In this document: one piece after another, positions 44,801-55,700 of the stretch
Numbering within the stretch: position 1 is the first letter of the stretch
Layout: every line of letters begins with the position of its first letter
Source of the DNA: Ciona intestinalis
Taxonomy: Eukaryota > Chordata > Ascidiacea > Phlebobranchia > Cionidae
Reading direction: 5' to 3'
DNA: 64,000 bases
Assembly: GCF_000224145.3 (NCBI RefSeq)
Contig: NC_020172.2
Coordinates: 3,455,557-3,519,556 of the forward strand
Position numbers and translations under genes: made by a program
Notes under the pieces: generated by a model
Databases searched by the model: none
What the model saw: the letters and a program-made list of their open reading frames with translations, nothing else
What the model was told of the DNA's origin: nothing

Positions 44801-47800
44801 ATCAATGTAAAACCTAACAAAACAACAACTTACACGCAAAAAAAGAAAATAGCAGAAATACTGAAGACAAAACCGTACATCCATACATTAAAACACAGCG
44901 TTTAAATACAGGTACAATAAAGCATCTTGTATAAGTTAATTAATACAAAAACTCTACGATTAAAAAAATAGCTATAGCCCTTGTAATATAACTGTAAAAT
45001 TACCACAGAGTAAACATTTGATTGAGTGTTAGTTTACGTACCTTTAGTAGAAGTTATTTTCCTTTTTCTTTTTTTGGGCACATTTTGTTACTATGTTAAA
45101 TAGTAGGCTGGGGCAAGATGGTCCATGTTTTCATTCTTTTTTTCTCGTCCCATTTGGTAGTAAACAAAGAATTTTTATTAAATTGTATAAATGTATTCTT
45201 ATGACCTGAAAAGAGCTTTGTTAATTGTAAAAAAAACATTAAATCAATTTGTAATTTACCTGGCAATACTATATATTATAGGGTGGGGAGATGGGACACC
45301 TTTGCAATCTACTTTCTCGTCCCTTTAGGTAGTAAACTTTTTAGGTGTAGCGACCACGCTTATTTTCTTCCAACTAAATGTAAATATGTTTTTAACTGTA
45401 AGCGTGTTTTAACAACTGTTGTTTTGTCGCTATATCCTGTCTTTTCGTTTAAAACATTTCTAAATCTTCGCTACTGTAATCGAAGAGACAAATAAAAGTT
45501 ATTATTATATTATTATTATTAAACAAAGAACATTCAAAAAATTATGAAACCGTATCCTCACGACTCCCATATACAGTTTTAAATTGTTTAAAACACGATC
45601 AAGATTTTTGGATATTATGTGGTAAAGGTGTCGTATCTTTCCTACAGTACTATGCTATACAACACAAAAGCATTGTTTATGCAGCAAAAAGCCAAAGTAA
45701 ATTTATACCTTTCTTACAGCTATCCTATGCATGTACATTCCCGTGGGTGCTGCTGGATTTGCTGTGTACGGAGACCTGGTAGCGGACAATATATTTGACT
45801 CTCTAACCCAAGGCCCCATGAAGTCGGTTGCTACCGTGCTAATCACCATGCATCTTGTTTTTGCTTACGTCATCATTCAGAACCCGCTAAGTCAGGTTTT
45901 CGAAATGCCCCTGAATTTGCCTGACGGTAAGCATGTAATGTATAGTAGTGTAGGGTAAGTTGGGACACCTTTTCATTCTATTTTCCCGTCCCATTTTGGT
46001 AGTAAACAAAAATTTTAAAAGAGTTCTAAAACTGTTTTCTCACGTCGCCCTAGAACGTTGTTAATTGTTTAAAACATGATCAAGATATTTGGATATAATG
46101 TGCTAAAGGTCTCCCATTTTTCAAACCCTGATATATATATAGCACTGTGGGGTAAGATGGATACCGTTAGCACATAATATCCCATATTTCCTAATCATGT
46201 TTTAACGATTAAAAGCATTCTAAACTCGTAAAGATATGGTTATAAAGTTCTGTTATTTTTGTAACTATTCTTTGTTAACTACAAAATGAGAAGAGGAAAA
46301 AGAATGTATATCATCTTACTCCAATTTACTATACGGTAACACACAACTGACTCCATATAAAAATACTCTGTTTTAAATAAACACAACACATACTAACTAA
46401 CTAACTAACCATACCATGGACTTTACTTGCATAGCCCAAAGCCTTTACAAACTGTAGACCAAAGTGGCAAAAACCTCCAAGCAATCTGCTAAAAACGTCC
46501 GGCGCCGCTAAATAATTGGCGCGAGCTAAACTGATTGCAAGTGCGAAGCATATACTGTGCTTCCAGGGTTGCAGAAAATGTTTTAACTATTTGGGTAATT
46601 AATATACATATTTACCTGTATTTATGGTCTTTGGAACATAAAACATATTCATCATTTTATAATTAAGTATTTGGATTTTAAAGAAACATCTTTAGCAAAT
46701 AATATCCAAATATCTTGATCGTATTTTAAACAATTAACAACGGTCTATGGGAGTCGTGAGGATACGGTTTATTAACTTTTTTTTAATTTTCTTTGTATAC
46801 TGCCGAATAGGAAAAGAAAATAAAATGAAAAAGTGTCCAATCTTTCCCCACCTCACTATATTACAGTATACGAATAAGTTGCATACGCGGATTTGGTTAT
46901 AAAGCCGGCTAAACCAAACAATAGTTGTTTTTTACCAGTAATGTGTATATTTGTATTTAAAGCGCTCATAAAGTAAGGACCGTTATAATTACCCCGAATT
47001 AAACACGATCGTATCTTGAACCTATTAAAAATAGTGTATACACTTCTACCGTTTTAGATGCATAAGCACAATTTTCTGGTCAACGTTTTGGTTCAAAATC
47101 TTAAACTAACTTCTGTCTTATTAAAAAACTGTCAAAAGTTGAAACAAAACGTCTAAAAATGGTTGTCACAAAAATGTTTAAAAAAATGTTGAAACGAAAC
47201 GTCAAAAAAGTAGACACTTTATAGTGTCAGTATAAAGGCTATTATACTTATATGAAAATTTTACGGTTTTTATTTCAGAGTTCGGCTTAAAACGAGTGCT
47301 TGTCCGAACGTCAATCACTGTCGTCGTCATTTTCACTGCGGAAAGTTGTCCAAGGTTTGGCCACATACTGGCGCTAGTGGGCGGGAGCGCCGTGACACTC
47401 AACACGTTCGTTTTCCCTTCGATTTTCTTCTGGAAAATTACTCGAATGCATGGAAAGGAATGGGAGGGAGCGTAAGTTGAAAATTTCTCAAAATAATCGA
47501 CTGGTAACGCCAGAGCTTTGAATTAAATTAAACCCACCGATTTATTGATAAATTTCAAAGCCAATGGCAGGCGCCGCAAATAATCAAATAGAATTGCGGA
47601 CCAATGCCGTTTTAATCTCCAGTAATCCTCAATCGGCGCCAAACGAAGTCATTTAAGCCACAGATAGTCAATTGAAGAGCTATTTCCTGCTTCGATTTTA
47701 TTCTCCGCGGCTTTTTTAAATTTACTCCGGCATTTCAGCCGAGTTATCGACCGCAAAAGATTCAACCGTCGCCTGGTATAAATGTTTAATTAGATTTTCT

Positions 47801-48034
47801 CGCCAAAACTGGTTCAAGCAAGCACCCTCTCATATAGAGTTTCTTTATTCCAGGACGATGCCGAAATGGGAAATCCCCCTACACGTCATCATCATCACAA
47901 TAGGCGTGATCGGCGGAGTGTCTGCAACTTATTCTGCAATTAGAGGCATTACAGACCCTACAGCGTTCGTGCCGCCATGCTATGTGAACATAACCGCTGC
48001 ATCAGCAATGGGCGGCGGCGGCGGCAGTCACTAA
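38858..48034 (+). CDS. Amino-acid transporter, AAAP family (463 aa, 10 exons)
   Basis: Exons: 38858-38926, 39270-39392, 40498-40661, 41145-41241, 42210-42301, 42562-42683, 43224-43367, 45720-45926, 47279-47471 and 47854-48034. All phases match, 1392 nt. The first helix carries the family signature [21 protein letters not shown] later segment, [19 protein letters not shown], with RFP following, matches the conserved sixth-helix region of this family (Pfam Aa_trans, covering SLC32/36/38 proteins). About ten or eleven hydrophobic segments are seen and the length is normal. It should move neutral amino acids across a plasma or organelle membrane, probably with protons or sodium; substrate cannot be told. 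The C-terminus is an odd GGGGGSH after an NIT sequon. The start was chosen as the first ATG of exon 1, giving a short hydrophilic N-terminus. Confidence 0.9.
39022..39204 (+). repeat. MITE copy, right terminus truncated
   Basis: Forward copy in intron 1 of the transporter gene, ending GGTGTCCCATCTTAACCAA. Confidence 0.85.
39407..39645 (+). repeat. MITE copy with extra internal sequence
   Basis: Forward copy beginning 14 bp after the exon 2 donor. The left terminus is partly doubled (GGGGAAAGATGAGACATC and GGGAGAAGATGGGACATT). Confidence 0.8.
39800..39945 (+). repeat. SINE 3' part
   Basis: Sense copy in intron 2 of the transporter gene: ACACGAGGTGTATGAAACAG, GTCGTTTTCCGGCCACGCGA, ending with CATTCATTCATAC. 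Confidence 0.85.
39999..40196 (-). repeat. MITE copy
   Basis: Reverse copy in intron 2 of the transporter gene with both termini intact. Confidence 0.9.
40366..40497 (+). other. Long T-rich tract before splice acceptor
   Basis: About 130 bases of mostly T with short ATGATTTT units lead into the CAG of exon 3 of the transporter. It acts as a very long polypyrimidine tract and contains no coding frame of interest. Confidence 0.6.
40706..40800 (+). repeat. MITE fragment
   Basis: Left part of a diverged forward copy (AAAATGGATACCGTTAGCAC, AAAATATCCATG). Confidence 0.6.
40815..41014 (-). repeat. MITE copy, near consensus
   Basis: Reverse copy in intron 3 of the transporter gene. TAGTAGGGTGGGGGAAGGTG and TCCCATCTTCCCCCACCTTA ends are almost perfect inverted repeats. 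Confidence 0.95.
41290..41487 (-). repeat. MITE copy
   Basis: Reverse copy in intron 4 of the transporter gene, ~50 bp after the exon 4 donor. Confidence 0.9.
41551..41650 (-). repeat. MITE fragment
   Basis: Right half of a reverse copy: CGACTCCCATAAACCGTTGT, TTTAAAACACGGTTAGGATA and GTCCCGTCTTTTATATTTC. Confidence 0.7.
41905..42155 (+). repeat. SINE copy
   Basis: Sense copy in intron 4 of the transporter gene starting at the B-box-like AATGGGTTCAAGGCTTGTCG, followed by GTCCTTGGGCAAGAC, GTGGTCACTAATTGGTTGTA and CACGCGAGGATAAAGC. Confidence 0.85.
42440..42512 (-). repeat. MITE fragment
   Basis: Right end of a reverse copy only: TTCGGATATTATGTGCTATA and GTGTCCCATCTTACCCCGAA. Confidence 0.7.
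42740..42937 (-). repeat. MITE copy
   Basis: Reverse copy in intron 6 of the transporter gene, ~55 bp after the exon 6 donor. Confidence 0.9.
42950..43060 (+). repeat. SINE 3' part, degraded
   Basis: Sense copy: CACGAGGTGCATGAAACAAA, CACCCGTGTTGTAACAACTG and GACACGCGAGGAAAATGAGT. Confidence 0.75.
43760..43855 (+). repeat. MITE fragment
   Basis: Right half of a forward copy: CAATTCTTTGAATATTATTT, CTACCAAATGGGTCGAG and TGTCCCATTTTCCCCATCC. Confidence 0.8.
43943..44143 (-). repeat. MITE copy
   Basis: Reverse copy in intron 7 of the transporter gene. It is very like the copy at 30845-31045 (both have TTTTCGTTTAGTTTT and CACGATCAGGCTATTTGG), so the two belong to one young subfamily. Confidence 0.9.
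44444..44618 (-). repeat. MITE copy, internally deleted
   Basis: Reverse copy in intron 7 of the transporter gene. The TTGTTAATTGTTTAAAA block is missing. Confidence 0.85.
45099..45276 (-). repeat. MITE copy, diverged
   Basis: Reverse copy with TAGGCTGGGGCAAGATGGTC at the left. The right end has decayed to TTACCTGGCAATACTATATA. Confidence 0.75.
45277..45654 (-). repeat. MITE copy split by a nested insertion
   Basis: Reverse copy whose two halves (GGGTGGGGAGATGGGACACC to GGTAGTAAAC, and AAACAAAGAACATTC to TATCTTTCCTACAGTACTAT) are separated by 183 bp. It adjoins the previous copy. Confidence 0.9.
45338..45520 (+). mobile_element. Probable LINE 3' end inserted in a MITE
   Basis: The 183 bp insert begins TTTTTAGGTGTAGCGACC and ends AATAAAAGTTATTATTATAT plus TTA units. 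It is flanked by AAAC on both sides (TAAAC on a loose reading), a likely target-site duplication since the MITE has one AAAC there. A 3' end with TTA repeats and no terminal inverted repeats fits a 5'-truncated non-LTR retrotransposon. Confidence 0.6.
45941..46134 (-). repeat. MITE copy
   Basis: Reverse copy starting 15 bp after the exon 8 donor of the transporter gene. The right terminus is degraded. Confidence 0.85.
46139..46334 (+). repeat. MITE copy, diverged subtype
   Basis: Forward copy immediately next to the previous one. Ends are CACTGTGGGGTAAGATGGAT and ATCATCTTACTCCAATTTAC, matching the subtype at 53031-53217 and 55680-55870. Confidence 0.8.
46676..46861 (+). repeat. MITE copy, left terminus lost
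   Basis: Forward copy from CATCTTTAGCAAATAATATC to CAATCTTTCCCCACCTCACT in intron 8 of the transporter gene. Confidence 0.85.
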
Positions 48035-48284
48035 CTTTTAAAGCAAAAAAAATAACAAAAAAGAGGTGAAAACTTTGAGGTCATTCGTTCCGGTGTCCGC
48101 GGTTCCTGATCAAAATAATTCCAACCCGAACGCTACCTTTTTAATTCTGCTTATAATTGTGTTCCCGTGTTCGTACTCTCAATTCTACCAGTGATCCACT
48201 GTATTCGGTTGTCGGTGTCTTCTATTTAAATTAGGCGCCGTTGTTTCCCACAGCCCTTGAGTGCTGTACTGCTGTCGAAAGCTA

Positions 48285-48290
48285 AATAAA
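48285..48290 (+). terminator. Poly(A) signal of the transporter gene
   Basis: AATAAA about 250 bases past the transporter stop, the first canonical signal in a non-coding stretch. Confidence 0.55.
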
Positions 48291-49776
48291 ATGCAATCGG
48301 TCTTTTAGTATAAAAGAAGCCAGCACCGTTGTGATTGTTTAAACTTATGCTCAGCGAAAAGCAGCAAAAACCAAATGCGCTTCGCAGCGACTTGGATTTT
48401 AATAGTTTTTTTTTTAAGGAGTGTTTACTTTGCGATAAATAAGCTGCAAATTATAAAGGGCGAAAAAAATAAGTTTTCTATCATTTAGAAGCAATAGGCG
48501 TATGAATATTTTATTGCAGAGAGATCCAAGTCCAGTAAAAATTAATTTAACCGCACAAAAGTAACCATATGGAAGTCTAATGCAAAAAAGGCCTATGAAA
48601 CATGAATGCAAAATAACAACTGTTACTACAGCATGTTTTGAACGTATAGTATAGGGTTGGGGAAAATGGGACAACTTTAGCTCATAATATTCAAATTTCC
48701 TGATCATGTTTTAAACAATTAACAGCGGTCGATATGAAGTCGTGAGGATATGGTTTTATAATTCTTTGAAAGTCATTTATTTACTGCCAAACAGGAAGAG
48801 ATAGTAAAACGAAAAGGTGGCCCATCTTCGCTCAGCTTACTATATAACAGAGTACGCTCCTGTATTTACAGTGTCTTGGCGGTACTTTATCGATAAGGTG
48901 AATCTATTTTCCAAGCGAAGAGACAACAGCATTTGCTTCGCTCGCATCTTTTAGCCAAGCAGGCAGCAACATGCAGAGTACGCACGTTCGGAAGTCGGCG
49001 TAAAAGGACACGACGATCTCGCAGTAATTAGATAATGTAAAGACGTGTTCGAATTACGATATAAAATTTAGTTTATTCCGGGTAATTTCCCCAGTTAAAA
49101 TTAGCCAGACATAAAATGCTTCTGAGAACTTTCGTCGACGTTAGTAGAAATATTGTTTAGTGCTAGAAATAATCGATGCTGTGGTCTGAACTGTGCACGT
49201 ACAAGGGGTCCTTTGTAAATATTACGACGAAAACAGGCAATGTTTTCTATGCAGTGCGGAGGTATGCGTGCTGAGAAGCAAGTAGGCTGTTATGCTGTAT
49301 TGCGCAATCGGAAATTCACGTCAGATGTCATGAGCCAAACACTCTCTCTCTCCGGGTATGATAGGCGCGTCAGAAATTTGATGAATTGTGGCATTTTCCG
49401 CGCATGCGCAGTGCCCAGAAACAGTCTCATTCGTGACCAGCTCTGAGGCAGAATAGCCGTCGCGGCGTGCAGTGGGTGTATATTGCAGTATTCATTTTCA
49501 AACTGTCCGCTTTGTTTATACTTTATATTTACCGCGCCGCAGGGAGCCCAAAACAACCTTAGTTGTTATTGTGAGAATTGATTTAAAATTTGGGTGATCA
49601 ATTATTAATATACAAACCTGCAGCATAGCAGAGGTAAACAGCGTGTTGAACTGCATCACAGTCAAACAATCTCTACCGCACCGTAGGCACCCATAGCTAT
49701 ATACGCTGCAATTGATCTGCTGCAGTCAAGTCCACAGTGAACGTTGTACAACGAGTGTCTCAACTGAGTAAAAAAC
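48291..49776. other. Intergenic region, transporter to GPCR
   Basis: One MITE (48645-48846). The frames at 49240-49556 overlap on both strands and have no domain or splice partner. The last few hundred bases should include the GPCR promoter and 5' UTR. Confidence 0.45.
48645..48846 (+). repeat. MITE copy
   Basis: Forward copy: GGGTTGGGGAAAATGGGACA at the left, GGTGGCCCATCTTCGCTCAG at the right. Confidence 0.9.
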
Positions 49777-52700
49777 ATGTATGATCTTCTACGACAGCTT
49801 ACTTCAAACGACAGCGGAACCTTTACACCAGGTAATTCCGAATCTTAAATTGTTTTGCAGTGGTTATAATTATGCCGGAGACGTCATATATTTTTGGTGC
49901 CTCGCATTATAAAGATTTTTTTGTTACCCTTTATAATTTTTCTGACCGCCCCTACATTTTTTTGGGTTTTTTCATATAATTCGTTTGGCTGCTTTTATAT
50001 TGTTTAGGGTTTCTTTTATAATTTATTTGAACCCTCCTATAAATATGTTTGTATTGTTAGTTTTCTAATACTTTGGTTGCTCCTTTAATTTTTAGTTACC
50101 GTATAATATGTTGAACCCCCCTCCAATTTTGCTGGTCGTTTTTTAATTTTTTTGGGACCCTTTAATTTTTTTGTATAATTTTGTTTTTCATCTTTTTGCC
50201 ACAGATCAGATTGACAACACTTGCGACAACCCGCAACCGAATGTACCGTTCGCCGTGGTATCTGTGGCTCTGGTAGTCCTCGGACTTTTCGGCAATATGG
50301 TTGTTGCATTTATTATTCTTGTGTTACAAGAATATAAAAAATCAGTAGCGAACTGGTGAGTCATACGCTTATAGTTGCGTAATCGTTATAAATTGTTCTG
50401 TAATACAATCCATTTTTGTTTGGTTTGTCCAAAATTGTCAGCTATACATTATAATAAATGAAAAAAATCCCCTAAAAAAAGTAACCCATAAAGTTACATA
50501 TACGTGGCAACTCGTGAGCGCGCACGAGTTGTATGAAACAGAAAACCCATTTTATAACTACTATCATTACTCCGCCAAAAGTTGAGGATAAATAAGTTTC
50601 AATCATTCATTCATTAACAAGTTTGAAAAATTGATGCAAAGCAAAAATGTGCACGCGGTTCTATATAAAATTGATTATTCTCGGATTTGCTGCTGTTTTA
50701 GATTGAATTCGTCGGACATTTTGTTTTTCCGTAGCTAAAATTTTAACAATAGTAAGGTGGGGATTAGTAGCTAAAATTTTAACAATAGTAAGGTGGGGAA
50801 AGATAGGACACCTTTAGCACATAATATCCAAATATCCTGATCGTGTTTTAAACAATTAACAACGGTATTTGGGGGTCGCGAGGATACGGTTTTATTTACT
50901 TCCAAAATAGACAAGAAAACAGAATGAAAAGGTGTCCCATCTTCTCCCACCCTACTATGATTTATATACTCTGTCTAAAGTATATGCCAAGACGTATTAA
51001 AAATTTCATTTTTTTTAAGTATATGCTAAATATGCATATTATTAGCTAAAGATATTTAAATAATATTCAAACGTCTGTCCTAATTATTCTAAGGCGTATT
51101 GCCAAGTTTCATTTTTTCTTTCAGGTACATTCTGCAACTTGCATTAGCCGATACTCTGTTTCTGCTGATGCTGCCTTTTACCGCATCCAGTGAACTGGTC
51201 GGGCAATGGACTTACGGTGTAGAGCTGTGCAAAGTAAAAGAAGCGATTCTGTTCATCAATTACTACGCCAGTATCTACTTTCTTGTGGTACGAAACATAC
51301 AGTTTTTTGGTAACTTCTTACTTTATCCTCGCATGACCGGAAAACGACAGTCGTTAAACACAGGTGTTTTGTTTTATCACCTCGTGCCAGCTTACTGGTT
51401 ACAATGTATGTAACTTTCTGGGTGATTATTTTGGGGGAATCTTTTATGTGAGGCTGGTAATTTGGACAACCCATTAGTGACCACTGGGTTGGAGTAAAGT
51501 CCAATATTTTACATTAACCTGCTAAACAGGTGATGAATTTTGTACATTACGTGGTTATTGCCCAACCTGAAAGAAATCAATTTTGCTTTAAAAAAAATGT
51601 TTTGCCAAAAAATTTAAAATAGATTTGTTTTTCATTTTTTTAAATGTAGGTGATGAGCTTTGATCGTTACGTGGCCGTCACCAAGGCCTTTGCTTCTTCC
51701 TCTCTTGTGACTCGGCTCCGGAGTCCGGAGGCTTCCTACATCTTCACAACAGCCGGGTGGATCATTAGCATCCTCTTCTCCGTTCCCCTGTTTATGTACA
51801 GTAGTGTGAGTGGGTGCCACTGTGCTTACCAGTTCCCCTCCTATGGACATGAGTATGGTTATATGGAAAGTTACTGTCAACAGTTTATGCAAAAGTTTCC
51901 GGTAAGTCATAAATGAATGAATGAATGAATGAATGAATGAATGAATGTAACTTAGTTAATTCTCCCGTAGCAGGGCAACGACAACTGATTTAAACCCTGT
52001 AAGTGAATGAATGAATGAATGTAACTTATTTTTCTTTGCGTGGCAGGACAACAGTGTGAACAGTAAACAAGGGTGTTCTGTTCATACACCTCGTGCCTGA
52101 TGCTTACGAGTTATCACGTATGTAAAAGTGCCTGTAGAATAGGCTTAAAGTTTTATAATAACTGAGTTACAAAAAGTGATGCACCAAAACCAACACTGTA
52201 CAACTACAAATAATGCTTTTAGTTTCAGCGTCAATTAGCTATATAGTCATGTTCGGCCAAAGTACATACAGATGTATCACTGTTGACTAAAAACTTTCAC
52301 AATGTTCGTTTACATGTGAAGTCAGTCACGATGCACTATCACGTTTTAGCAGCGGATAGTAAGTGCTATTAGAAAATGCTTAAACGTGGGTCAGAAGAAC
52401 GGCATAGCAACTTGCGAAAGAACTTTATCAATTCGTCATTGTCGAAAACCTAATGCTTTGGTCTTACAAACAAATCGATCTAAACACTCCTGTGCCAGAA
52501 AACGATTTCGAATCGATTAAATTGAGTTTTTAAAGGCATTTCAATTACAACATACCTTTTTATCATCGAAAAGTTTAATATTTTATGCAAGTACTAAGGG
52601 CGACAGACAGAAAGACCCGAAAAGAGGCAAATAGACACATTGATTAAGAACAGGCTTTATAGTTTAGATTAACGAATGCTATACAAAATAAACGTCACAC

Positions 52701-55700
52701 CTTACACATTTTCAATCAAACGCAGAACTTCACAGATGGAGATTTTGAAATTAAAACTTGACGTAATAAAATAGAATTCGATCATTTGCGGAAAACCATT
52801 ACGTTCAATCTGAAACTTGATTTTTTTAAAAATAGAAAGGTAGGGGAGAAGGGACACCTTTTTATTCTATTTTTTTTGTTCTGTTTGGTAGTAAACAAAG
52901 AACATTTAAAGAATTATAAAGCAGTAACATTACTTCTACCATAGATCGTTGTTAGTTGTTTAAAACATAATCAGGAAATTTGGATATTATGTGCTAAGGG
53001 TGTCCAATCTTCCCCCACCCTACTGTATATAGTTATGTAGGTTAAGATGTAATACCGTTCACACATATACCCTATATTTTTAAATGTGTTTTTAACAATT
53101 AACAACGCTCTTCAACAGAGTCTACGGTTATAAAATTCTGTAAATATTCTTTGTTAACTCCTAAATGTGACGCAAAATCGGATAAAAACCTGTCCTTTCT
53201 TACCACAAACTACTATACTTCAAAACTGTAACCTTAAAAATGAGGTAAAATTATTATTTCAATTTTATATGCTTATAAAAACAATTTTTGTTTTAAACAG
53301 GGCGACTACGAAAGTGTTCAGCATTGTATAAACGAAACGAGAAACACAAACCTCACAGAACACTTAAATGCGCTCAATGAAAGCTTTCCGTTTGATTACG
53401 ACGAATTCGAAGTTTTTGCAGATAATATTACCACGATAGCCGCAGCATCTGAAACAGTAACTTTTCCTTTTCAATACAACGGCTTAGGCAACGAAACTCT
53501 CATTCACATATGCAAGTGAGTTTATTATATATTACATGTTTTATATTATACATGTTAGTTAATTTATAGTTATATTGTGTAGTAAGGTGGGGAAGATGGA
53601 CACCTTTAGCACATAAAACCAAATATCTAAATCCTATTTTTAACAATGGTCTATGGGAGTCGTGACGATACGGTTTTATAATTCTTTGAATGTTCTTTGT
53701 TTACTACCACACGGGACGAGAAAATTATACGAAACGGTGTCCCATCTTCCTCCACCCTATCACATACGTATAAGTTAAGGGGATACTTTTGGTAGAATGT
53801 CGTACTAAAACATGCCCGAAAATGACAACGATACTCAAATGTGAAAATAACGTGTATTCTAAAAGTGACACGTTATACACATATAAGCTCAGTGTCATGC
53901 ACCGGTTAACCCATGTTCGAAACACGATACGTTACACGCATAAGACCCTATATAGCGCGTTATATTCCTTTCCAATAGGATTAGTTTAACTTAAACGGAT
54001 AAATTCGTTTGAAAACTGATACATTTATACAGATCGAATATTTAAAGCGATATACTAAGAAAGCTATATAAAGGCCGATTTTATAGTTTTGTGTTAAAAA
54101 CGATGAGTATATAATAGGTAAAGCCGTACCTTCACGACTGGTAATTGTTACATAAATAAACGTAATGTTCTAAAGGTGTCCCGTCTTTCTCATCCTATTA
54201 TAAAGTTGGGGTAAGAGGGTCTATGTTTTATTTTCTTTTATCGTCGTCCTTTTTTTTGATGGTAAACAAAGAATATTTAGAGTTTTATAACCGTTCCCAC
54301 ACTACTTAGAGAGCGTTGTAATTGTTTAAAACACATTAGGAAAAATGGTACATTATGTGCTAACGGTATATCTATCTTACCCCGCAACACTATATATATG
54401 CGTATTTATATTCATCTCATAGACAACGATCGATGCTTTGTAAAAATATATACTGGATACTTTAAGAAACTATACTCGTAAATACAGTTTGCATTTCAAA
54501 CTTTTCAAAATATAAATACAGATCATTCTCTAAATCAAATTTCCAATTCCGGTCGATTCTTATGGAAAATCTTACAAAACCTGACCGATAATATAAACAG
54601 AATATTTCAAACTTATAAAACCGGCCAGCGTTATTCTGAGTATTAAGAATAATTATATGGACAAAGGGATTTTACAAAGTAACAAGCACATACATTTATA
54701 AATACACGTGCACAGTTTATGGTTGTTTGAATGTGTTTCTAAACACTAATAGTTCCAATTGTGAAAATGTATTACATTTTATCCTCACACTGTTTTGATT
54801 AAACTTTATACAGGCATCAAGAAAACAGGGTCTTCTTCGTCTGGCTAAGTGTGAATTTTGTCTTCGCGTTTTGCCTGCCGTTAATTTTAATCTCGTTCTT
54901 TTACGGGATGATCATTAAAACTATAATGCAGTCGAAGAAAGTTGGAAACAACGAAGCGCAGGTAAGGTCCTTTGATTGCTTATGTTATATAATAGGGTGG
55001 GGTAAGATGGATCATACTTTTATTCTCTTTTACTCTCTTATTTAGTAGTAAACATGTTGGTTTCATATATTTATAATGGATTTAAAACGGATATATAAAT
55101 ATATTGTAGATTCAATTATATGTTTTCATAATATGTGAATATATATATATATAAGGTTTGGGTAAGATGAGACATACTTTTATTTTATTTTCTCCTCTCA
55201 TTTGGTAGTAAACATAGAATATTTACAGATTTTTTACCTCTAGCCACGCGGCTTTAAAAGAGCGTTGTTAATTGTTTAAATTCAGATCAGGAAATATGGG
55301 ATTTATGAGTGAAAACGGTTTCTCATCTTACCCCACGACTCCTATATACCGTTGTTAATTGTTTAAAACACGATTAGGAAATTATATGCTGAACGTGTCT
55401 CGTCTTCCCCCATCCTACTAAATATAAGACGCCTTACAAAAATCGTTTTAAAGCGAATCAAATGCATTCGCAAAAATGCAGCAGTAAAACAAAGTAAAGT
55501 AATATTCGTACCTTAGGCGCTTGCTCTTTTTTTACCGTGGAATTGCCAGAAAGATTGTATTTAGTTTTTGCATACATTAAGCTTATCAGAATCATTGTTG
55601 TGCATATTGTGGGCCCTATAATTAAAAGCTCTTTTAGTATGCAGTGTTTTAGCCACCGTGGTTTAACCACACGGTGTAAAGTACTTTGGGGTCAGATGGA

